Source: Conoideocrella luteorostrata (Eukaryota > Ascomycota > Sordariomycetes > Hypocreales > Clavicipitaceae). From it: DNA of 64,000 nt. Under the pieces are notes generated by a model. That model saw only the letters and a list, made by a program, of their open reading frames with translations, did not search any database and was not told the DNA's origin. Below are positions 55,894-64,000 of the stretch, in pieces. Made by a program: the position numbers and the translations under genes. Positions within the stretch are counted from its first letter, which is position 1; each line of letters starts with the position of its first letter. The stretch lies in the NCBI GenBank assembly GCA_032433595.1, contig JASWJB010000185.1, positions 23,722-87,721 of the forward strand. Reading direction: 5' to 3'.

Positions 55894-57716
55894 TTAGAGT
55901 GACTGCTCTAGGTTTCGGAGGTGAAAAGTTTTTCTAATTGCTATTCCCAGACCCTTAATTGCATCCTGCATAGTCTCTAGGGAGACACTTGCGAAGTTCA
56001 GTCGAAAGAAAATGTTTTCCATTGAAGCATTCTGTTCGTTGCTAGGCAGAAACCAACTCCCCGGGACAACGAGAGTATTATGCTCGATGGCCGCTTTGTA
56101 GATTTCTTGTTCGATTTCTCGGGGCGACTTATGGCTCTCATTTGGATGTTGTTTCCAGTCGATCGATATCCAAGCCTAAGGAGGATATCAGTTCAATTTG
56201 AATGGCCTCTTGGGGCTAGCCACGAGCTGATCATTGAAAAAGAGACTTACGAAAAACCCAGCAGTGGGAGGATTCCAACTCACGACTTGACGCGGCAGAT
56301 GCCGCTCAAATGAATCGAACATTGTGTTGCGCCTCTCGGCGTATTCTTTCTGCAAATATCGCAGCCATTTCACAAATCCAATATGACCCCAGGTATCATG
56401 GAGAAGCTTGAAGATCGAAATTTGGGAAAAGCCACTGGGATTCTGCACAGAGACTTCGTGGGCTCGAACCATTCGTTCGATTACCTGTTCTGAAGCAGTG
56501 ACCCAGCCCATGCGAGTACCTGGGGCAATTATTTTTGAAAAAGAATCCATTCGGAACACTCGCCCATCCGTGTCAATGCTGAGGTAACTGGGAATTAGCG
56601 CTTTGGCAAATTGCTCAACGGAAGTAGGGAATGAATCGTCCGCTGTGACGAGGTTTTGCTTCTCATTGGATGCGGGTAATAGGAGTGATTTGTACGGTGG
56701 CATCTGAATGAAGTAGTACGGATCATCTTCGAGAATGTACACGCCGTGCTTCTGTGCCACCGCATAGATTTCGTGTCTTCTGCCAACCGGTTGTGTGGCC
56801 CCAGAGGGGTTTTGGCCACATGGTATCGTATACAGGAGGACCGGCTTCTGACCATTTCGTTTTGCCGCATTCCAGTTGGTCAGGACCATGTCCAACTCTC
56901 TAGGAAGGATACCCAGCTCATCCATTCGAATGGTGACAAACCGGTAGCCCATTGGCAATCCTGTTTCATAGACAGTGGGATAGGTGTACTCTTCCACAAG
57001 GACGTAGTCGCCCATCTTCCCGAACATTCGAAACGCGATCTCGAGAGCGGAAGTGTTACCGGCTGTGAGGATGCACTTCCAGTCCTTGTACGGAGGGCTA
57101 TGGACTAGCTTTTGGCCATCATCATTAATCTGCTCCTTGAAAATCTGCCCCTCTCCCCGGAAATAGAATGTCATATAACCTACATTGACATGCTCTGACA
57201 TGAATTTCAAGAGTTGTGGTGATCCAGTTCCCTGACCATACTGCAAAGCGATAGCAAGATCGTATAAGCTCTTTCCATTTTGGCTGTCGTATTTTCCAGC
57301 ATGAACTCTAGTTGTGGATTCCGGAGTCATCTCGCCGGCAGTTCTGAGTGCTTCGGTTGATGCAGCGTCCCAGTCCATACAGTAGAAGGGGAAGTACTCG
57401 GTCGAAGGAGCTCCGGGCCCCAGTGATCGCATTCCAGCTAAGAAGAGGTCAGGATAGTAACGTCACACGCTGATATGGAAAACAACTAACTAGAATGATC
57501 GAGAACAGTATGAAGACCCTGCATCACTGAGTTCTACAGCGCAGATATTAGCATTCTTCATTGGAACCGAATAGCCTGCATCAGGGTTAATTTACCTTTC
57601 TTAACATGCTTTCGCTGCTCAAGAGGCCTAAAATCGGTACGCATAGAGCTTTAGTCTACTAAAGCACACTTTTAGCTTTAGAATCTCTCACCTTTCCAGT
57701 CTTTTGCATTTGCCAT
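55894..57716 (-). CDS. Aromatic-type aminotransferase (class I/II, Aro8-like)
   Basis: Five exons (57716-57692, 57627-57596, 57533-57491, 57437-56251, 56175-55894) join to 522 residues. The three tiny N-terminal exons (8 to 14 codons each) were placed because their splice sites and phases fit and restore a plausible start and the LDHSTGMRSLGPGAPSTEYFPF junction. It is a PLP enzyme moving the amino group of an amino acid such as tyrosine to a 2-oxo acid. Visible features are PCGQNPSGATQ, EDDPYYFI and the PLP-binding Lys about 335 in DSFSKIIAPGTRMGW. The last exon (AWISIDWKQHP, VVPGSWF, IFFRLNFA) contains the Arg that binds the carboxylate. It probably supplies 4-hydroxyphenylpyruvate to the dioxygenase encoded next to it in the same orientation. 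It is divergent from the FAD monooxygenase. Confidence 0.87.
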
Positions 57717-58314
57717 GTTATAATTTGCCTTAGGGATTGTGGGAGCTATATTATTCGAACTAATATTAAAAAATATAACTTCTTTGTGATTTATAAATTA
57801 TAAGTATTATTTACCTTCTAAAATATAAGCTGGCAATGTTAAGTTTCTCTTATCACGGCTTGCCCCTAGGGGAAATGGCCGAAAGTGATACATAGCTGTT
57901 CTTATCCTGTAGGGTAGTATTTCTTGTAATCTGACATGCATTAGCTCGCGCAGGTAACGCTTACCCAGCGTAGGATCAAAGTGAAATATCTTCTATGGAT
58001 GCACTCCACCGCTGATCCACTGTCGCACTGTTAGTTTGATGTATTCCACCATAACAGGTCTCCTAGCGGTACGCTTGAGTTACATGGATCTTTGAATAAT
58101 ACATCCACTACCCATTTACCCGAGGTAAGGTAGGTCAGATTACGCGGATTACTACCCTGCATTGTATTATAGTATCACCTCTGCATCCCACAATGTTTGT
58201 CGAGACTGTGAGGCAACTACTGCTGCTACCCCTACATCTCCCGCTTGGCTTTAATCGAAGTAACCCTCATATTCCCCCCTGCTGAGAATAAACACAAACC
58301 GATCAAAGAAAAAT
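57717..58314. promoter_or_regulatory. Divergent promoter between the aminotransferase and the FAD monooxygenase
   Basis: A 598-base spacer between two outward-facing starts. Half of it consists of repeat block G (57865-58165). Any shared control of the two genes must act through or around this repeat. Confidence 0.55.
57865..58165 (-). repeat. Shared repeat block G, copy 3, extended
   Basis: In reverse it reproduces copies 1 and 2 (GTATCACTTTCGGCCATTTC, then TGTCAGATTACAAG). It then extends by about 130 bases (GATCCACTGTCGC, TGATGTATTCCACC, CAGGTCTCCTAGCGGTACGC) that recur at 60640-60800. A partial copy in the opposite direction (GTCAGATTACGCGGATTACT) closes it near 58130-58160, so the element has inverted ends. 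Confidence 0.8.
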
Positions 58315-60256
58315 ATGGCTGAAAAATATGATATTGTCATTGTCGGCGCTGGGCCAGTAGGTTTAATGTTTTCAGCATGCCTATTACGCTTGGGACCCTA
58401 TAAGATAAAACATATTGACAACCGCGCTGAGCCAACCGCAACTGGGCGTGCTGATGGTATTCAGGCGCGAACTCTCGATGTTCTGCAAAATATGGGTCTC
58501 AAAAGATCAATCATGTCGTATAACCCGGGTCGAGTCTACGAGGTTGCGTTCTGGAATGCTTCTGATGAAAATGGAATTCGACGCACAGGAAACTCGAAGA
58601 GCTATCCCGATTATATTGATACCCGATATCCATTCTCGACAATCATCCACCAAGGCAGAATTGAGAAGATTTTATTAGACGACTTAGGACATCGTGGGGT
58701 GGAAGTTCAGAGGCCTTGGACCATTGCAGGTTTTAGAGAAGACAGCCGAGATCCCACAGATCCACTAGAAGTTGACCTAGTGAGCGTTGACGGAAACAAG
58801 CGATCTAGGCTCAGAACCAAATACATATTTGGTGCAGATGGACCACGGAGTGTAGTCAGGCAAATGTTGAATATTCCAATGGTTTCCAAAGATCCCACAG
58901 TTCATGTGTGGTGTGTCATTGATGGTGTAGTGAAGAGTGACTTCCCCGACATTCAGGTATGCTCTATTCTAGTTAATGGGAGAAATCGAGCTAAGATTAT
59001 TAATTTTCACTAGATTAAGTGTGCCATCCACTCATCCACAGGTTCCGCAATGATAATTCCACACGGAAACAACCGAGTTCGGATCTATCTCCAGATCTTC
59101 CCAAAGCCTGGGGAGCAGCCTTTGGAGTTTGCTACCCTTGCTAAGACCCAGCAAGTGGCAAATGTCATTTTTTCTCCATATAAGGTTGAATGGGAGAGTG
59201 TGGAATGGCACTCTGCATACCGAATTGGTCAGGCTATTGCGTCGAGTTACACTCTTGACCAACGTGTGTTTATCGGAGGAGATGCATGCCATACACACAG
59301 TGTAAGCAGCCGACAGTGGACAGGCCTTTACTAGCAAGGAATGCATTTACTAACCGTTTACCCAGCCAAAAGCGGGCCAGGGAATGAATTATGGCTTTCT
59401 GGATGCTCATAATCTAGCCTGGAAGCTGCACCTTGTAGAGACTGGTTTTATGAAGGGTTCTCTCTTGGGGACATACGAAGATGAACGAAAGCTGGCGGCG
59501 GCTAAACTAGTTGAATTCGACGCAAGGTATGCCAACTTATTTAGCTCTCGTCAGTCTTCCAATAGAGAAGGTCAGAACTCGGAGTTCGTTCAAGTTTTCA
59601 AGGAGAACTCCCTGTTGACTAGTGGCTATGGCGTTTCATATCCTCCCAGTCCTTTGACCAGGGCCTCGCGTACTGCTTCTGGTCCACTCCGTACGGGTCA
59701 CAGTTTTCCCACGGCGACTGTGACCAGAGTTGTGGATGCTCATGTTGCCTATCTGGAACAGGAAATTCCTTTCAACGGTAGTTACCGAATCTACATATTT
59801 GCCGGCAACCGAGCGACCACTTCCCAAGCAATTAATCATCTCACGGTCCATCTTCAATTGCGGGGATCCATATTCCGCAGATATCAACGAAAGGAAGTTG
59901 ATCTTTCATACGAAAAACGACATAACCCCCACTCGGACTTCTTTACATTCTTAGTTATCTTCCATGCACAACGGTCATCGGTCGATATCCACGAGTGTTT
60001 GCCTGACTTTTTAGCCTGCTACAAATACCACATCTATGCCGATGATTATCAGGGGCCGGATAAGAAACAGGCAACTGCGCACATCAAGATGGGGTTTGAT
60101 ATAGAAAATGGCGGTGTGGTCGTCGTTCGCCCGGACGGGTACGTCGGTCTTGTTATGGATCTTGTGGACGGACGGAGGACTGCCGAGGCATTGGATGGGT
60201 ATTTTGCGCCGATTGTTCCGGAGCAAGCGAATATCCCTGCATTAGCGACACTTTGA
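58315..60256 (+). CDS. FAD-dependent monooxygenase, phenol hydroxylase type
   Basis: Three exons (58315-58956, 59014-59301, 59366-60256) give 606 residues. It hydroxylates an aromatic ring using FAD and NADPH. The N-terminal fold has IVGAGPVGLMFSA with GAGPVG at 11-16. The substrate region has FGADGPRSVVRQ near 185, and the second FAD motif is [21 protein letters not shown] (Asp about 304) across an intron, followed by DAHNLAWKL. The C-terminal 200 residues have the length of the thioredoxin-like dimerisation domain of phenol 2-monooxygenases (FAGNRATT, VVRPDGYVGLV). The first intron acceptor was set at CACTAG/ATTAAGTG because this restores KCAIHSSTGSAM. It lies beside the aminotransferase and dioxygenase, so a phenolic from tyrosine or homogentisate is the likely substrate; this is inferred from the neighbourhood. 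Confidence 0.9.
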
Positions 60257-60616
60257 AGACCCTTTTCCATTGATGGAACCTTGGACTTAAATGTGGTTCT
60301 AGTCCGCAAGCTTCTAGTCTCCGTCCTTGCGAGATCTAACTCATTCTTTATGCTTAACAACTTATTATATACACTAGGAACTTGAATCAAAACTGTTTCC
60401 CTGCAAAAAGCTGGTACTTTGTGTCAAACTTATATGAACCATTCTTGATTGTAAGGAATAATGATCACAAATGTAGTCTTTTTAGTTACAAATCAGAGTT
60501 CTCTCATACTGATATGCACATACATTCTAGACCATTTGGAATGTTGAGTCACCACGCTATACGCGTTGGTCCGACATCCCTGTCGGTACATTTAAGGAGG
60601 CTTGCCGGAATCTATT
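60257..60616. other. Intergenic, no supported gene
   Basis: 3' flank of the monooxygenase; no gene seen. Confidence 0.5.
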
Positions 60617-60800
60617 AATTCTTGTAATCTGACGTGCATTAGCTCGCGTACGTAACGCTTACCCAGTGTAGAATCAAGGTGAAATAACTGCTTCAGATGC
60701 ACTCTACCGATGATCCACTGTCGGGCCATTAGTTTGATGTATTCTATAACAGGTCTCCTAGCGGTACGCTTAAGTTACACGGATCTTTGAGCAATATATC
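60617..60800 (-). repeat. Shared repeat block G, copy 4
   Basis: It starts at TTCTTGTAATCTGACGTGCA and follows copy 3 through GATCCACTGTCGGGCC and CAGGTCTCCTAGCGGTACGC to ATATCCACTA. It lacks the CTTTCGGC part of the other copies. This places one element border at the TTCTTGTAATCTGAC sequence. Confidence 0.8.
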
Positions 60801-61087
60801 CACTAACGGAGGACTGCAGTGGAGCATTACAGCAGGGTTTTTAAACTAATTAAGACGCAGCTAAATCGAGGTACATTGCTTTATTAGCAAATCTTACTAT
60901 AATAAAAGTCCCAGCATTTCCCTTGTGTACAAATAGCTACATTGCACACACCACAGCCTTAGATTGTGGATCGAGGCTTGCTGTTGCTGCTGATATTTGC
61001 GAGAGGCTGCCTTGAGAACCCATTTTTGCACTAAGGAAATAGGTAGAAATTCTTGTAATAATAACAAAGGTGTATCTGGTAGACCTT
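60801..61087. other. Intergenic, no supported gene
   Basis: AT-rich spacer. Nothing recognised. Confidence 0.5.
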
Positions 61088-61410
61088 AAATAATAGGATC
61101 GCGTTCAACTAGTTGCAACACGTTGAAAATCGGGCTAGCCTCAGCTTCAGCGTTAGCTTCAAAATCAGGTCTGCAGGTGCTTTGATCAGCGGCCTGTTCC
61201 TGTTGACAGCTTTCTAGGGAGATGAATAGGGCGCTATCCGCGGCGCCGACAACAGGGATGTCACCTTCTGGCTGCATTTCAAATGCCTGAATGACTAGAG
61301 TGGTGATTTAGGTTGTGAGGCTTCTGACCGTGAGGTGCTCCGTACCGCCTACGTACCTGTGCTATGGTGGGTCTGCTTAGCCCCACTACAGTCCTCCGCA
61401 CTCAAAGAGA
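61088..61410 (-). pseudogene. Possible 3' gene fragment cut by an LTR
   Basis: On the minus strand a coding-like stretch VVGLSRPTIAQ, an intron GTACGTAGG...CATTCAG, and an exon starting AFEMQPEGDIPVVG and ending VERDPII with a stop can be read. The 5' side runs into the family D LTR at 61425. The splice sites are good but the protein is unrecognised, so this may be chance. Confidence 0.25.
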
Positions 61411-61424
61411 TATAAATGTCGATT

Positions 61425-61626
61425 TGTGGGTTGCGCGAGGGGTTGTGCAGGTGATCTGAATCAAATGCCTCAAAATGCAAAAACGATGCATTTAATTCTG
61501 TCCATCTAAGAAGAGGAAAGCAAGTCAACGTGGAAGGCTCAATATCGCCGTATAAATATTGTGGCCGAAAAGTGACCACGTGACCTACTCCGTACTTCCT
61601 ATTGTGCTTGAAGGAGCGATTCCAAC
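61425..61626 (-). repeat. Solo LTR family D, copy 4, in the promoter of the exporter gene
   Basis: Read on the minus strand it starts TGTTGGAATCGCTCC and ends near TTGCGCAACCCACA. It shares AGCACAATAGGAAG and CACCTTGACTT-like landmarks. It ends 163 bases before the exporter ATG. Confidence 0.8.
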
Positions 61627-61789
61627 AGACTCCCAACACAATTCCATATTGTGGAGCCGCGGGGTTGCTTCGGGACGCTCGGTATCTTGCAAAGCTTTTC
61701 AGAACCCTTCCCTTCGTGTTTCAAATTCTTTTCCCCTTGCCACTGACTATATCGCGCCTCTTCCAAGGCACTTCAATACAGTCCATATT

Positions 61790-63549
61790 ATGTCGGCCAC
61801 ATCGGTAGCAAACGGAATTTTGGCTGAACCTAAAACGGACAGCGAAAGTGAACCCCGACCTCGATTGGAGCAGAAAGCCCAGGAGGATGATGCTCAAGCA
61901 GGTGGAAATGAGAAAAAAGGGCCGAAGAACGCCCCATTGGTGATTTTTTGCACCTCTTGCACCACCTTCTTCAGCTCCTACCTTGGTGGGCTCGCCACTG
62001 TTTCTGTTCCACAGATTTCCGCCGATTTACAATTGAGCCCTGGAATGGAGCTATGGTATGTGATCTCAAAGCTGCGTCGTACGATCGAGGCACTAAAAAA
62101 TCCTTGAATCCATGGAAGGTGCTATAGAAACCGAGACAACTGACATGTATCGGGTCTCTCAGGCCAGTCCAGATGTATACCCTGGCTACCGGATGCACGC
62201 TCCTCATTTCCGGCGCCATGTCCGACGCGGTGGGCAATAGAGTACTATTTTTACTGGGCTGTTTTCTCCTCAGCATCTTCTCCATGGCCAGTGGTCTTGC
62301 GCGATCGGGTACCGAGCTCATCATTTTCCGAGCTCTCTCTGGCTTGGCGGCATCGTTCTGCTTGCCATCTGCCATGAGCATCATCACGGAGCACTTTCCG
62401 ACCGGGAAGCTCAGAAATAACGCTCTTGCTTTGATGGGCTCTGGCCAGCCAATTGGTTTCGGGGTCGGACTCATTTTCGGTGGTATTTTCGCCGACACCG
62501 TTGGCTGGCGCTGGGGTTTCCATAGCGCGGCTATTGCCATCGCTCCAGCTTTTCTCTTGTCTCTGTGGCAATTGCCCAGAAACAACGAAGTTCAAAGAGG
62601 CGTGTTGTGGACTCGTATAGTGTTTGGCATTGACTGGGTGGGAGCTTTCATTATAAGCCCCGCCTTGGCTCTGCTATCTTATGCTTTGGCGTATGTTGAA
62701 CTCACATTAACGAAACAGATGAAGAGAAGGTTGCTGACTTGAATCTTCTTCTCACATAGGATCATAACCGATGATGTGTCCAATATACATGAAGCGGTCA
62801 CCATTGTGCTCTTGTGTCTCTTCGGCGTGCTGCTTCTTGGCTTCATCTTGTGGGAAGGCCAACAGGAGCGCCGCTCTAAGCCCACCTTGATCAAGAATTC
62901 ATTGTGGAAGCAGGCTGCCTTTACATGTATCTGTGTGGTAGTGTTCATGATATGGGGCTCCTTCAACGCTTTTGAACAAGTCGTTAACTTCTTTTTTCAA
63001 GATGTGCAGAAATTATCTGTGCTCAATACTTCCTTGCGATTCATCCCAGTCTCGGTTGTCGGCTTTGCGGTCAGCGTTATCACAGGCATGATCCTGCATC
63101 GTGTTCGGGCTGATGTTATTATCAGCATAGCTACGGTCATCTCCTCTCTTTCTCCCCTTCTCATGGCGCTCGTGAATCCAGCGTGGACGTACTGGCGCTG
63201 TGCATTTTTTGCTATGTGTATGAACCCTGTTGCTGCAGACGTTCTTTTCACTGTATCAAACCTCATCATTGCCGGCATGTTTCCTGCTGAAACCCAAGGT
63301 CTAGCATCTGGGGTGTTCAATACCGTCTCACAAATCGGCAGAACTATTGGTCTGGCTCTGGTTGCCCTAATTTCTAATAGCATCACCGAAAGAACCTCTT
63401 CAGCAGGGGACAAACAAAGCCCAGAATCTTTAATGTCAGGATACCGTGCAGCGTTCTGGTTTCTATTTGCAATGAACATGACTAGTCTGGTCGTCGGTCT
63501 TATTGGGTTGCGTAAAGCCGGCAACATTGGAAAAGGAAAACATGTCTGA
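61790..63549 (+). CDS. MFS exporter, drug:proton antiporter (DHA2, about 14 segments)
   Basis: Three exons (61790-62055, 62163-62690, 62760-63549) give 527 residues. A charged N-terminal tail of about 50 residues precedes the first membrane segment. Recognisable parts are SGAMSDAVGNRVLFLLGC (loop 2-3 signature), FRALSGLAASFCLPSAMSII, and the antiporter motif C MGSGQPIGFGVGLIFGG in segment 5 with TVGWRWGFH after it. The length and motif C fit the 14-segment DHA family that includes Atr1-like and toxin/metabolite exporters. It is the last gene of the tyrosine-linked group and may export its product or an intermediate. Its promoter contains a solo LTR, which may alter its expression. Confidence 0.88.
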
Positions 63550-64000
63550 AGTGAGATAATCACAAGACTGTTTGTAATTGGATCTTGTAAGCTTCAGTGA
63601 GTTTAAAGATACCAAGTCTCTCCAGTCATTCAGAAAGACGGATATAGCAACTGGTAATAGGATATTCGTCTCTCATCGTTACCAGTCAACGGGGGATGAC
63701 AAGGGGACGATGGCAGTAGATCACCCTGAGGGGGCAGAAGTAGACACACATGACGCAAGTGCCGTCAGTGGTGAGTGGGAGCCTAATATATTCAGGCTTT
63801 GCTGGGCAAATACGGGGTACTCGAGGAGAGAAAATCCGGAATTCCAATGTCACAATGTGAGCAGCTATGGATTTCTGAATGTGTGGAATTGTCCTTGTAT
63901 TCTATCTAATATGACGAGGAATTAGACCTCTTCTTATAGATGACTACTATCTATGAATTCCGTCATCGGACCCGGAAGGTTGTCTCACGATATCTCCACT
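63550..64000. other. 3' flank of the exporter, no supported gene
   Basis: A frame at 63578-63925 begins on a non-ATG codon and resembles nothing known. The window ends here. Confidence 0.45.

Noticed and set aside
63578..63925. 115-codon frame after the exporter gene
   Set aside because: There is no ATG at the start, no similarity that I recognise and no splice pattern.

Overview
The window is nuclear DNA of a filamentous ascomycete (Pezizomycotina). The support is short (about 50-110 bp) GT-AG introns in almost every gene, two Zn2Cys6 regulators, a bZIP-ankyrin protein, SnoaL-type flavin monooxygenases, and relics of typical fungal retrotransposons and MULE elements. I could not fix the genus. 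All gene models below were assembled by hand from reading frames, splice sites and family motifs; none has transcript support.

Region 1 (1-8 kb) is sparse. It holds a short two-exon gene for a secreted cysteine-rich peptide with a dibasic cleavage site (3029-3381) and a D-2-hydroxyacid dehydrogenase (4992-6220, minus). Region 2 (8.2-36.3 kb) looks like a catabolic cluster for a polyol, sugar or hydroxy acid. It contains a dihydroxyacetone-synthase/transketolase, a divergent sorbose-reductase-type SDR, a 6-phosphofructo-2-kinase whose bisphosphatase site is destroyed, a divergent tartrate/D-malate dehydrogenase-like enzyme, a succinate-semialdehyde-type aldehyde dehydrogenase, a SnoaL-FAD monooxygenase, a decayed aldo-keto reductase (plus a second fragment of one), a zinc polyol dehydrogenase, an MFS sugar porter and a Zn2Cys6 regulator. 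Transport, oxidation at alcohol and aldehyde level, a two-carbon-transfer enzyme and a fructose-2,6-bisphosphate source would fit together as a pathway feeding the pentose phosphate route and glycolysis; the substrate is unknown.

Region 3 (36.3-49.5 kb) has one further Zn2Cys6 regulator (37763-39439) and is otherwise a repeat island: a LINE reverse-transcriptase relic, a MULE transposase relic, solo LTRs of several families, a MULE deletion derivative with terminal inverted repeats and a target duplication inside an LTR, and tandem arrays. A bZIP-ankyrin gene follows at 50-51.2 kb.

Region 4 (53-63.5 kb) is a second compact group: 4-hydroxyphenylpyruvate dioxygenase, an aromatic-type aminotransferase, a phenol-hydroxylase-type FAD monooxygenase and a DHA-type MFS exporter. 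This order suggests tyrosine to 4-hydroxyphenylpyruvate to homogentisate, followed by hydroxylation and export. One repeat block lies in the upstream regions of the dioxygenase and of the divergent aminotransferase/monooxygenase pair, with a further copy between the monooxygenase and the transporter.

Four solo-LTR families (called A, B, C and D here) punctuate the whole window. Several copies keep exact 5-bp target duplications, and at 13.3-14.1 kb three families are nested in one another.
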